Shown piece by piece: positions 51,001 to 57,953 of a stretch of 64,000 nucleotides of DNA. The stretch is taken from positions 1-64,000 of the forward strand of contig NZ_LJIZ01000005.1 of assembly GCF_001420605.1 (NCBI RefSeq), in the 5' to 3' direction. Source of the stretch: Bacillus sp. FJAT-25509 (GTDB lineage Bacteria > Bacillota > Bacilli > Bacillales > Bacillaceae_G). How positions within the stretch are numbered: position 1 is the stretch's first letter; every line of letters begins with the position of its first letter. Under the pieces are notes generated by a model, which was not told the origin of the DNA, did not search any database, and saw only the letters and a list, made by a program, of their open reading frames with translations. Both the position numbers and the translations under genes were made by a program.

Positions 51001-53091
51001 ACTATTTATGCAGGGAAGGACTTAGTAATGACGTTTAATCCAGGTACAACTTCATCTGATTGGATTTCTGCAGTGAAATCCGGAGGGGATATTAAATTTG
51101 GTACCTCATCTTCACCATCAATAAAAACAAAAGTGATTATTGATGAAAATGCTGGAATATTGACTATTCCGTATGATTTGGTGAGAACGAATGGTGGAGC
51201 AGCTGTTTCAAAGAGTTTAATCGTTACAGCTCCAGGTTATGCTGACGTTAACTTAAATAATACAATTACACCTCAAACAGCACCTGCTATTACGCTTTCT
51301 GCACCGGCAGGAACACCGCAGTTTGGTGATAAATTAACTTACTCAATTAACGGTTCGGATAATCCACTGTGGAGAAGTTCAATTTTACTTGCAGCAACAT
51401 CAGATCAATCAACAGATAATGGTGATGTTACAATTCAGTTATCATCGGCTACATCAGTAAAACCTTTTGTAACAACATCTGTATCAAATGGCACAGGAGT
51501 TGTATCAATTGATGGAAATGCAACACAATCGAATACAGCAGCAGGTAACAAAACTGTTAAGTTCATATCACCTTACTTTACACCAATTACAATTGCGCAA
51601 CCATTTAATCAAAGAACAGCACCAACGCCTGTTTTAACGCCAAGTGGTGTAGGTAAACAAGTGATTATGACTGTTCCTAAAAATGATGAAAACATGAGAT
51701 GGGCAAATGCTACAAAAGCAGTTACAGGTGATATTTCAGTAGGAGGCGTATCTGTTAAGTCGGATGCGACAATCTCTTCAGATGAAAGTAAAATTACAAT
51801 TACGTTGCCAGGCACTGCATTCCCAGCAACTGGTAATGTTGATGTTAAATTCAAAGCGTATTGTTACCCAGATACAACAGTAACTCAAGTAGTTAAGAGC
51901 AATCCGCCAGTGTTTGCTTCAAAAATAGCATATATTCAAGAAGATACACCGATTACTGTTACTCACGATCAGGATTCAGCGTGGATGACAGCGAATCCAG
52001 TTGTTTCATTAAATGGAAAAGTAGTTGATCCAAGCAAGTATACTATTACAGATAAAGACCTTACATTTACTGACAGATCACTGTTCAAAGAACTAGGTGA
52101 TCATGAATTTACAGTTACTGCGCCTGGTTATATTGACACTTCATTTACTGTTATCATAAGTGATGATTTGTCACATTTGATTTCAGCAACATCAGACAGC
52201 AATGGAAAAATTGATCCAGACGGCTTCACTTCAGTGAAACATGGATCTAATCAAACGTTTAAATTCACACCGAATACCGGTTTTGAGATTGGAAGCGTTA
52301 AAGTTGATGGACAAGAAGTAACAGCAACAAATGGAGAATACACATTTACAAACGTAACGAAGAATCATTCAGTCGATGTGACATTTAAACAAATCGTTCA
52401 TATCTTTACGGCAACAGCTGGAACTAACGGAACGATTAGTCCAAGTGGTAGAATTACTGCGAATCACGGAACAAACCAAACGTTTACGATTACACCTTAT
52501 GACGGTTTTGAGGTTGCAACGTTTAAAGTAGACGGAGTAGATGCACAGTTAATGAACAATACGTACACATTTACGAATGTTACGAAAGATCATACGATCA
52601 ATGTAACGTTTAAACAAATCGTACACACAATCACAGCTTCAGCTGGAAGCAATGGCTCAATCAGTCCAAGCGGAAATGTATCTGTAAATCATGGAAAGGA
52701 TCAAACATTTACGGTTACACCGAATAAAGGCTATGAGGTTGCTACATTTACTGTTGATGGTGTGAATGCAAATCTTACAAATAACTCTTATACGTTTACA
52801 AATGTAACAAAAGACCACACGATTAACGTAACGTTCAAGAAGATCGTTTACACAATCGTAGCATCGGCTGAAGGTAATGGAACGATCAGCCCTAGTGGAA
52901 TACTTTCTGTGGATCAAGGAGCAAATCAAACTTACACTATTACACCTGAGAAGGGTAGTTATGAGGTAGCAACATTTAAAGTAGACGGAGTAGATACAAA
53001 ACTTACAAATAATACTTACACGTTTACGAATATAAATAAGAATCATACAATTAGTGTAACTTTCAAACATAAAGGAAATAGTGGGAAGTAA
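45049..53091 (+). CDS. Giant secreted subtilisin-family (S8) multidomain protein
   Basis: A 2680-residue secreted serine protease. A signal peptide ends at VPAFA (about 29). An I9-type propeptide (about 55-195) is followed by an S8 catalytic domain with Asp297 (VIDTGLDYNHPD), His362 (SHGTHVAG), oxyanion Asn457 and Ser702 (SGTSMATPHVAG). A PA domain is inserted at about 525-625, as in Vpr. Then come Fn3-like domains, a dockerin-like calcium pair (GDVNGDDVIDMKDIE at about 1523; DFNFDGSIDYSDF), six or seven tandem modules with W-x-x-x-I and APGY patterns (about 1600-2370), and four repeats of about 75 residues. No LPxTG or S-layer anchor is seen. The start is ATG 45049; its ribosome binding site is weak. 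Confidence 0.93.
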   Translation: MGHRKMKKMVMSTFLATSTLLGYTVPAFAMTGGTTANDSKAVQFDSNSKLDLTQTQQLTNLYMQKLKFDPKLLDSSDQLDLIVQFNVDPAPIQMQNQQKNASSGKLSVNQESTPAVTLESAQTEVNQTHSNFKSFVGSMSKSLKSAGETSSIKIGREYTQVFNGLAVKIPKQALNDLLALPYVKGVYQNVKYAPIPASQSIGIPASVTGDGKISDQKTNPNLLPTIRSNRSNIQSASSTSDSSSVSEKTDNMQSGTVPPPGPEGPQSGETAVLDWLKIHDLQNENITGKGIKVGVIDTGLDYNHPDLAGEYQGGKDFVDNDNDPMETVYSDWLAAKNANDALPSYQQDPNFPTDYHNYITSHGTHVAGTIAGQSRSSSPYAVRGVAPEVQLYAYRVLGPHGGTDEAVMAGIEQSYKDGCKVINLSLGASYNDSLSPNAVAINNISDLGVTAVIAAGNSGPGAGTVGTPGAAAKAITVGAIATPTQVPTFDIHSYGATGEDSFAITNTRLIGKDFSESNSKLSGSTQYDIVDAGYGTPAWYDDLRNKKIDVKDKVVLVKRGAASMDLLMMYATNEHAKAMIVWNPSDNDALLFDDQGYYPFYFGSKGSTVYTLQIGKNDGTKFYNAFKAGTIKKISVSNAGNYTMPGNSLASFSSTGPVTGSLAIKPDVVAPGVDIFSTAPYDIWEPDNKDYSYNYQTMSGTSMATPHVAGMAALILSAHPNYKPEDIKVALMQTADAIDSQKSLFQIGSGKADPYQAVHSDMQFKVKDFIQSRSSTDDSSSSNIINVANTTGSFSFGYTARSEDGSVTKTGDLYITNNGTATKTFNSSSAFFKDAFLTNGKDGEAEGAKISISDVVSPTTELKSITVPAGGTVHLTVKFTAPDSAASGFYEAYINFINPDNPNETYRLPLAINVQSRGVDFRVQRKAITLAGKKNFNPNTYGVIPSSWAELRVKSQVDPSYGIRLYVMDLAGKNYIGYISTISTANISQGNLTYVPFLNNGLYYPYSAPISKDDPNLSVKLTQQLSTQKVVDEGGYNIQLRALDASTGKLYEQNSTVYVDNTPPTLQMDKGSEPGIYEIDADGPTTDGALKWFSGKTYDSNVDYMKDTGKETAVPAPPNYDTDTKVSQSLGKIDGMLGDSTEAPYVNYFLTPNEDGTFKFGVSKEDLVNTSADPKKEIYGEMFRFYPEDYSFSGNMDTQAKYYYFVKKGNEYVVVRYSRLDSPGSTTLNGVDPAFLTDKTLVSNGDNFKSTLSVKYPKNLVGGKFWISKLDYAELTDVDFSDQYKAFLASKGITTEKSWIHKDFDINGDYIFSFNLPQAVQAQGVLNTEDTKSGGVAQEMPLIDLKSKVTNDAGLDTIYPQWSALLPMITTYKDGENGTDRVPTFQDKFLYVRGGAYVSGTIKPEGFQNYATANVFGRTTPVTADGSGIEIKFEDSNTGGITKSIPIAQVPTGGANSLNLGIVQTGLFTTSLPMQAGTKPYNVTMKVPGHFTYYGSLSMTSSGQFGYSAGGNYSVNGSVMLAGDVNGDDVIDMKDIEAESTAYNDFVATPSTYTRVADFNFDGSIDYSDFEYIIKNIGKYNTTAPNADTLAGKIATTTSKNISLTGFNTIPSGSDLTAFNTVIKPVPYIKTSDSNAFVNYGKVNPFQLFSISYKTPDFNGASTIAQIDDTAWRNAVDGPGGQILIDGIDRKSSTNIYNGVSTNSIIDKVVSNKGQYEFDPTLFAKSGVHTIVFKAPGYMDRVMKFKMQDGVGNSFTLTAPNNVNTIGKALTFSRADGTGSTAAHYRDIWQPNITSITLTDPKGNVAKVFRGDELAALFNQVTPANATTFNFTIPAGVFSIPSFVDSNGFNNDWKIEIAADNFATYSFSQRINAFSAPTLTAEPNRYFNDSNSNPISIGVGTTNDTQAWRDAITAIQVGGITINRADFETNNITVGAPGTPIKIDKSLITVPGSIAISVIAANYQTVTVNQSFYKQGITLTSPAGTIYAGKDLVMTFNPGTTSSDWISAVKSGGDIKFGTSSSPSIKTKVIIDENAGILTIPYDLVRTNGGAAVSKSLIVTAPGYADVNLNNTITPQTAPAITLSAPAGTPQFGDKLTYSINGSDNPLWRSSILLAATSDQSTDNGDVTIQLSSATSVKPFVTTSVSNGTGVVSIDGNATQSNTAAGNKTVKFISPYFTPITIAQPFNQRTAPTPVLTPSGVGKQVIMTVPKNDENMRWANATKAVTGDISVGGVSVKSDATISSDESKITITLPGTAFPATGNVDVKFKAYCYPDTTVTQVVKSNPPVFASKIAYIQEDTPITVTHDQDSAWMTANPVVSLNGKVVDPSKYTITDKDLTFTDRSLFKELGDHEFTVTAPGYIDTSFTVIISDDLSHLISATSDSNGKIDPDGFTSVKHGSNQTFKFTPNTGFEIGSVKVDGQEVTATNGEYTFTNVTKNHSVDVTFKQIVHIFTATAGTNGTISPSGRITANHGTNQTFTITPYDGFEVATFKVDGVDAQLMNNTYTFTNVTKDHTINVTFKQIVHTITASAGSNGSISPSGNVSVNHGKDQTFTVTPNKGYEVATFTVDGVNANLTNNSYTFTNVTKDHTINVTFKKIVYTIVASAEGNGTISPSGILSVDQGANQTYTITPEKGSYEVATFKVDGVDTKLTNNTYTFTNINKNHTISVTFKHKGNSGK
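52172..53076 (+). repeat. Four tandem C-terminal repeats of about 225 bp
   Basis: Units begin near 52172, 52398, 52624 and 52850 and encode about 75 residues each. Shared landmarks are NG-x-ISPSG, NQTFTITP, FKVDGV, NNTYTFTNVTKDHTINVTFK. This matches the InlB-B/bacterial repeat type found at the stalk end of secreted Gram-positive proteins. Units 2 and 3 are the most alike, indicating recent duplication. Confidence 0.88.
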
Positions 53092-53161
53092 CGGCACTAC
53101 TAGCCCAAGTGGCAAAGTTTCAGTAATTGAAGGAGAAAGTAAAACGTTCAAGAAAATCTAA
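53077..53161 (+). pseudogene. Out-of-frame fifth repeat fragment
   Basis: Directly after the protease stop codon, the +1 frame reads GSNGTTSPSGKVSVIEG and ESKTFKKI, then stops at 53161. This is the beginning of a further repeat unit. A one-base change near 53065-53085 would account for the shift. The original protein was probably longer. Confidence 0.7.
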
Positions 53162-53228
53162 GTGTCGTTATACAATTAGAAAATATATTTTTTCGAATGA
53201 GGAATAAAAGGGCTTATTTTGAGTCACA

Positions 53229-53266
53229 TCAGGCTGTCGAGACCTTCTCGGCAGTCTGTTTTTTGT
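53229..53266 (+). terminator. Terminator of the giant protease gene
   Basis: CAGGCTGTCGAGA, a 3-base loop, TCTCGGCAGTCTG and TTTTTT form a 13-bp stem with one mismatch, about 140 bp past the present stop codon and 70 bp past the end of the out-of-frame repeat. Confidence 0.88.
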
Positions 53267-53408
53267 GTACAAATGAATATTAATAGGAGTAAAATTAGAC
53301 TATGTATTAGCCAAAGAATAATTTAAATTTTGGGCTCATTAAATGATTCCAAAATAATAAGCAAATCATTCCTTTCGTTATATTCTTTTGTACGCAAGAT
53401 AATATTAA

Positions 53409-53422
53409 AATAAGCGCTTACT
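53409..53422 (+). promoter_or_regulatory. Possible catabolite-responsive element upstream of mqo
   Basis: AATAAGCGCTTACT contains the palindromic cre core TAAGCGCTTA but differs from TGWAANCGNTNWCA at three end positions. It is 340 bp before mqo. CcpA control is a guess from sequence likeness. Confidence 0.35.
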
Positions 53423-53577
53423 ATAAAAGTGTCTAGTTCATTAAGTATGAATGCTTTAGAATTTATTTTTCTAAAATAAGGACCTTAATGATAGATTTTT
53501 AACTTTTTTACATTCTTTAAATAGTTTATAATTATCAGATAAAGAAAAAATTTTTTTAGGGCAATTAGTAATAGAAA

Positions 53578-53664
53578 TATACTATTAATTGGATATAATT
53601 AAATAGTGATATACTATTATTAAAAGATGGTTTAAATGTGTTATACTATTAATAAGATATAATT
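53578..53664 (+). repeat. Three TATACTATT repeats at exact 32-bp spacing
   Basis: TATACTATT begins at 53578, 53610 and 53642. The first and third copies extend the match further (TATACTATTAAT, then GATATAATT). The spacing is 32 bp each time, about three helical turns. Each copy also resembles a -10 box (TATACT, TATAAT). They lie 120-185 bp before mqo. They may be operators or tandem promoters. Confidence 0.6.
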
Positions 53665-53674
53665 GAGACAGAAA

Positions 53675-53736
53675 AGGTGTGTTCCTAGGTGGTGCCTTGC
53701 TTTTTGTGACACCTAAGCAGGAAAACCTACTTTTTT
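53675..53736 (+). promoter_or_regulatory. Nested hairpin with U-run in the mqo leader
   Basis: Three nested stems pair: AGGT/ACCT (53675-53678 with 53725-53728), TTCC/GGAA (53682-53685 with 53720-53723) and TAGGTG/CACCTA (53686-53691 with 53710-53715). TTTTTT follows at 53731-53736, just before the mqo ribosome binding site. The form suggests a transcription attenuator. I do not recognise a known riboswitch class. Confidence 0.45.
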
Positions 53737-53764
53737 GCAAATAAAGGGGAAAAGGAAGGTTATT

Positions 53765-55264
53765 ATGAGCAACAGACAAACTAGAACAGACATTATCTTA
53801 ATTGGTGCTGGAGTCATGAGCGCGACTTTGGGATCATTACTAAAAGAATTAGCACCGGAAATGGAAATTAAAGTATTTGAGAAATTAGAAAAAGCAGGGG
53901 AAGAAAGCTCTAATGAGTGGAATAATGCAGGTACGGGACATGCTGCATTATGTGAGCTTAATTATACATCAGAAAAAGCTGATGGATCGATTGATATTAG
54001 TAAAGCCATAAAAATTAATGAACAGTTTCAACTTTCAAGACAATTTTGGTCATATCTTGTAAACAACGACTTGATTCGTAATCCACAGGACTTTATCATG
54101 CCAATTCCTCATATGAGTCTAGTGCAAGGTAAAGAAGATGTGGAATTTTTAAACAAACGATTTGAAGCGCTTTCTAACAATCCTCTATTTAAAGGAATGG
54201 AATACTCAGAGGACGCAAAAAAGCTGAAAGAATGGATTCCGCTAATCATGGAAGGACGCACATCTAATGAACCAATAGCGGCAACAAAAATAGACTCAGG
54301 AACGGATGTAAACTTTGGCGCTTTAACACGTATGATGTTTGAGCACTTAGAGAGCAAGAATGTCGAGATTAACTATAGACATAATGTTGAAGACATTAAA
54401 CGTACTAGCGACGGCGGGTGGGAAGTAAAAGTGTATAATATGAGCACTGGAAATATTGATTCCCACATTGCAAAATTCGTATTTATCGGAAGCGGAGGAG
54501 CTAGTCTACCTTTACTACAAAAAACTGGTATCCCTGAGTCAAAACATATTGGAGGGTTCCCTGTAAGTGGACTATTCTTAGTATGTAAAAATCAGGAAGT
54601 TGCAAAGCAACATCACGCAAAAGTATACGGAAAAGCTAAAGTTGGTGCACCACCAATGTCTGTTCCGCATCTTGATACAAGATATATCGATAACCAAAAG
54701 TCATTATTATTTGGACCTTTTGCTGGGTTCTCACCAAAGTTCTTAAAAACAGGTTCAAATATGGATCTGATTAGTTCTGTAAAACCTAATAACGTCATGA
54801 CTATGTTAGCTGCAGGCGTAAAAGAGATGTCATTAACGAAATATTTAATCCAACAAGTCTTATTATCGAATGAAAAACGTATGGAAGAATTACGTGAATT
54901 TATTCCAAATGCTAAGAGTGAGGATTGGGATATCGTAGTTGCTGGTCAACGTGTACAAGTTATAAAAGACACGCCAGCTGGAAAAGGAACACTTCAATTC
55001 GGTACTGAAGTAGTTAGTGCAGCTGATGGTTCAATCGCAGCATTACTTGGAGCATCTCCAGGTGCTTCAACAGCGGTTCATGTAATGCTTGAAGTATTAG
55101 AAAAATGCTTCCCCGGGCATATGATGGAGTGGGCTCCAAAGATTAGAGAAATGATCCCTTCATTTGGCTTATCTCTAGAAGAACATCCAGAGCTTTTAGA
55201 GGAAATTCAAGCTTCAACTTCAAAAGCGCTTGGATTAAATGAAAAAGAGCTAGCTTATAGTTAA
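53765..55264 (+). CDS. mqo: Malate:quinone oxidoreductase
   Basis: FAD-dependent, membrane-associated enzyme that oxidises malate to oxaloacetate and passes electrons to quinone. It has 499 residues. The FAD-binding motif is [16 protein letters not shown] with the acidic strand end [32 protein letters not shown] typical of Mqo. [17 protein letters not shown] and the C-terminal [14 protein letters not shown] are conserved. I chose the ATG at 53765 ([12 protein letters not shown]) after AAAGGAAGG; an upstream in-frame TTG adds ten residues. It is a single-gene transcript. Confidence 0.96.
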   Translation: MSNRQTRTDIILIGAGVMSATLGSLLKELAPEMEIKVFEKLEKAGEESSNEWNNAGTGHAALCELNYTSEKADGSIDISKAIKINEQFQLSRQFWSYLVNNDLIRNPQDFIMPIPHMSLVQGKEDVEFLNKRFEALSNNPLFKGMEYSEDAKKLKEWIPLIMEGRTSNEPIAATKIDSGTDVNFGALTRMMFEHLESKNVEINYRHNVEDIKRTSDGGWEVKVYNMSTGNIDSHIAKFVFIGSGGASLPLLQKTGIPESKHIGGFPVSGLFLVCKNQEVAKQHHAKVYGKAKVGAPPMSVPHLDTRYIDNQKSLLFGPFAGFSPKFLKTGSNMDLISSVKPNNVMTMLAAGVKEMSLTKYLIQQVLLSNEKRMEELREFIPNAKSEDWDIVVAGQRVQVIKDTPAGKGTLQFGTEVVSAADGSIAALLGASPGASTAVHVMLEVLEKCFPGHMMEWAPKIREMIPSFGLSLEEHPELLEEIQASTSKALGLNEKELAYS

Positions 55265-55288
55265 TATTTATAAATAGCATAATAAAGT

Positions 55289-55328
55289 AAGGAACCTTCA
55301 ATTGACTTTGACTTGAAGGTTCTTTTTG
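55289..55328 (+). terminator. mqo terminator
   Basis: AAGGAACCTTCAA, an 11-base loop, TTGAAGGTTCTT and TTT form a 12-bp stem 25 bp after mqo. Confidence 0.88.
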
Positions 55329-55419
55329 CTGGGACAGGGAATAAGTGGATAATGACTAAATAACGAATAGTATGACGAATCATGTCGATTTAAATTTTTT
55401 GAAAAATTAAAAAAAAGTG

Positions 55420-55448
55420 TTCAGGATTTAAAAAAGAGGTGATATACT
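55420..55448 (+). promoter_or_regulatory. Candidate promoter of the sugar operon
   Basis: A weak -35 TTCAGG (55420-55425), a 17-bp spacer and -10 TATACT (55443-55448) lie directly before the first GntR-type operator (55456). Repressor binding there would block the start of transcription. Confidence 0.5.
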
Positions 55449-55455
55449 ACTTACA

Positions 55456-55475
55456 ACTGGTAATGACATCATTAC
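55456..55475 (+). promoter_or_regulatory. GntR-type operator 1
   Basis: ACTGGTAATGACATCATTAC, with the inner inverted repeat GTAATGA/TCATTAC. Related copies lie at 55559, 60144 and 60927, all within the operon that encodes a GntR/HutC regulator, which makes that regulator the likely ligand. Confidence 0.75.
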
Positions 55476-55539
55476 TAAATGGTTATTGAAAGTGAAATAG
55501 GGGTGATGAAACTTTTATATTAGAAAATTAAACATTTTT

Positions 55540-55553
55540 TGTAAGCCTTTACA
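55540..55553 (+). promoter_or_regulatory. Possible catabolite-responsive element
   Basis: TGTAAGCCTTTACA matches the cre consensus TGWAANCGNTNWCA at all but one position, although that position is in the central CG. It lies between the two operators, a sensible place for CcpA repression of sugar uptake. Confidence 0.5.
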
Positions 55554-55558
55554 AGTTA

Positions 55559-55578
55559 ACTGGTAATAACATCATTAC
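55559..55578 (+). promoter_or_regulatory. GntR-type operator 2
   Basis: ACTGGTAATAACATCATTAC differs from operator 1 at one base and begins 103 bp downstream of it, allowing a repression loop. Confidence 0.75.
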
Positions 55579-55665
55579 AACGTATTCGTGAAGTTTTAAG
55601 GTGTCATTAGAGAAACTACTCGATTGAAAGGCTATTAAACTTTTAAGAGAAAGAAGGGGAATGGG

Positions 55666-56916
55666 ATGAAAAAGTGGCTTATTTTGCTACTAACCTTGGC
55701 TTTAGGCTTACTAGGATTGGCTGGATGTGGTAGCAGTGATACATCGGGGGATGCAAAAGATGGAAAGGTTGAAATTACTTACGGTTATTGGGATAAGAAG
55801 CAAGTTCCTGCGGTTGATGAAATTATAAAATTATTTAATGAAAAGTACCCTAATATTAAAGTGAAAACGGAGCTTACTCCATATGCACAGTATTTCCAAA
55901 AGCTAGAAACAGCTGCTACAGGAGGAGCATTGCCGGATGTTTTTTGGATGAACGGGGCTCATGTAGTCCAATATGCGGAAGGCAAAGTAATTGTCCCACT
56001 TAGTGACTTAGCATCAAAGGATAACTATAGTCTAGACAATTATCCTAAGTCATTAGTCGATCTTTATACAGTTGACGGAAAACTTTATGGTATCCCAAAA
56101 GACTTTGATATAACTGGATTTTGGTATAACAAAAAGATTTTTGATGAAGCAGGTATACCATACCCAGATGATACTTGGGATTGGAATAAGTTAAAAGAAG
56201 TAGCAAAGAAACTTACAAATAAAGAAAAAGGTATTTATGGTTTTGCTGCTTTAATGGGTAACCAAGGCGGATATTATGACTTCATTTGGCAAAATGGTGG
56301 ACATATTATTTCCGATGACGGCAAGTCGGTCGGATTTGATCAACCTGAAGCAATTGAAGCACTTAAATATAATATTAGTTTTATAAAAGAAGGCTTGTCT
56401 CCAACACAAGCTCAAATGACGGAAACAGCACCATCAGAGTTATTCTCTTCAGGAAAAATTGCAATGATGTTTGATGGACCTTGGATGGTTCCAGAGTATA
56501 AGAAAAATCCAGATTTAAATGTAGCTGTTGTACCAAAAGGAAAACAACGTGCAGTTTCTATTCATGGATTATCAAATGTAATTGCGGCGAATACGAAGCA
56601 TAAAGATGCTGCTTGGAAGTTTGTTCAATTCCTTGGTTCTAAAGAAGCAGCAGAAGTGTATGCGAAAACTGGTACAGTAATCCCTGCTTACAACGGTACA
56701 CAAGATGCTTGGCTAAAAGCTGTTCCAAATTTAAATCTTCAAGCCTTTATTGATGGAGTTGACTATTCAGTTCCACTACCTAGTGTGAAAAATACAGGCG
56801 AAATCTGGCAGTATGAAACAGATATCTTGAAAAAAGCATGGAGTAATGAAGAAAGTGTTGAAGATGCTGCAAAAGAATTAACGAAAAAGGCAGACGAGGC
56901 ACTAGCTAAGAACTAA
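55666..56916 (+). CDS. ABC sugar transporter substrate-binding lipoprotein
   Basis: Extracellular solute-binding protein of family 1 (MalE/UgpB type). It has 416 residues. The lipoprotein signal ends LGLAGCG with lipobox Cys21. Aromatic and acidic clusters (DVFWMNGAHVVQYAEG, DFDITGFWYNKKIFDEAGIPYP, MFDGPWMVPEY) are typical of carbohydrate binders. The ATG follows AGAAGGGGAATGGG. It heads the operon, behind a promoter with two operators. The sugar is not defined by sequence; downstream enzymes suggest a galactosamine or galactose-type ligand. Confidence 0.93.
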   Translation: MKKWLILLLTLALGLLGLAGCGSSDTSGDAKDGKVEITYGYWDKKQVPAVDEIIKLFNEKYPNIKVKTELTPYAQYFQKLETAATGGALPDVFWMNGAHVVQYAEGKVIVPLSDLASKDNYSLDNYPKSLVDLYTVDGKLYGIPKDFDITGFWYNKKIFDEAGIPYPDDTWDWNKLKEVAKKLTNKEKGIYGFAALMGNQGGYYDFIWQNGGHIISDDGKSVGFDQPEAIEALKYNISFIKEGLSPTQAQMTETAPSELFSSGKIAMMFDGPWMVPEYKKNPDLNVAVVPKGKQRAVSIHGLSNVIAANTKHKDAAWKFVQFLGSKEAAEVYAKTGTVIPAYNGTQDAWLKAVPNLNLQAFIDGVDYSVPLPSVKNTGEIWQYETDILKKAWSNEESVEDAAKELTKKADEALAKN

Positions 56917-56923
56917 AAAAATG

Positions 56924-56971
56924 AAGAGAAGAAGCTCTCTAAGGTCTAGAATGACTTCTTCTCTTTATTTC
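56924..56971 (+). terminator. Intercistronic hairpin after the binding protein gene
   Basis: AAGAGAAGAAG pairs with CTTCTTCTCTT (56924-56934 with 56955-56965), followed by TATTTCTC. Partial terminators or RNA-stabilising hairpins at this point are common and give more binding protein than permease. Confidence 0.65.
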
Positions 56972-56991
56972 TCTTAAAAGGAGTGAATACA

Positions 56992-57939
56992 GTGAAGGAA
57001 ATGCCTCTACAAGTTGAAATAAAATCAAAAAGTAAATTAAAGATCCCAAGCTTAGCAAAGACGAGAAAACGATCTGATTATCTTTGGGCGTATTTTATGA
57101 TTGCACCAACAATGATTGGTTTAACAATTTTCTACTTATGGCCAATTATCCAAACGATTTACTTCAGTTTTACGGAATGGGGAGCATTTGGGCAATATGA
57201 GTGGACAGGATTGGATAATTATAGACGCATGCTAGAAGATTCTAATCTGTTGCAGTCATTTAAAAATACAGGAATTTATATCATTTTTACAGTTCCAATC
57301 GGTATTTTCTTATCGATTCTTATAGCAGTTCTCTTAAACCAAAAAATTAAGGGTAAGTCTGTTTATCGAACACTGTATTTTTTACCTGTTATTACCATGC
57401 CAGCAGCAATCGCTATGGTTTGGAGATGGCTATATAATTCTGACTATGGGCTGCTAAATTATCTTTTATCCATCTTTGGAATTAAAGGTCCACAGTGGGT
57501 AAGTGATCCGAAAGTTGCACTATATTCAATAATTGTCGTAGCAATTTGGAGTGGGCTCGGTTATAACATGGTTATTTTTCTTTCAGGGCTTCAAGGGATT
57601 CCAAAAACATATTACGAAGCAGCGGAAATAGATGGTGCTGGGCCAATCAGGGTCTTCTTTAAAATAACACTACCGTTACTTTCCCCAGTTATATTCTTCG
57701 TAACAATCATGTCCTTTATTGGGGCATTCCAAGTGTTTGATTTAATTTTTATGATGATTGGGAAAAGCAGTACAGCACTGGAAAGTACTCAATCAATCGT
57801 CTATTTATTTTACCAGCACGCATTCGTGTTAAATGATAAAGGTTATGCTGCCGCAATTGCAGTTTTACTATTAATCATTATTTTAATCATTACAGCGATT
57901 CAAATGGTTTTACAAAAGAAATGGGTTCATTATGATTGA
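56992..57939 (+). CDS. ABC sugar transporter permease (MalF type)
   Basis: Inner-membrane permease of a family-1 carbohydrate importer. It has 315 residues and six membrane segments, for example MIAPTMIGLTIFYLWPIIQTIYFSF near the start. The EAA loop that docks the ATPase is visible as YYEAAEIDGAGPIRVFFKITLPLLSP. I chose the GTG at 56992 with AAAGGAG eight bases upstream; a GTG three codons earlier overlaps that site. No ATPase gene is present in the cluster, so a shared MsmX-like ATPase elsewhere is expected. Confidence 0.94.
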   Translation: MKEMPLQVEIKSKSKLKIPSLAKTRKRSDYLWAYFMIAPTMIGLTIFYLWPIIQTIYFSFTEWGAFGQYEWTGLDNYRRMLEDSNLLQSFKNTGIYIIFTVPIGIFLSILIAVLLNQKIKGKSVYRTLYFLPVITMPAAIAMVWRWLYNSDYGLLNYLLSIFGIKGPQWVSDPKVALYSIIVVAIWSGLGYNMVIFLSGLQGIPKTYYEAAEIDGAGPIRVFFKITLPLLSPVIFFVTIMSFIGAFQVFDLIFMMIGKSSTALESTQSIVYLFYQHAFVLNDKGYAAAIAVLLLIIILIITAIQMVLQKKWVHYD

Positions 57940-57953
57940 AGGAGGAGTAACCA

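Noticed and set aside
52657-53151. 164-codon leftward frame over the protease repeats
   Set aside because: It is the complement of a repetitive coding region; its own repeats mirror those of the sense gene.
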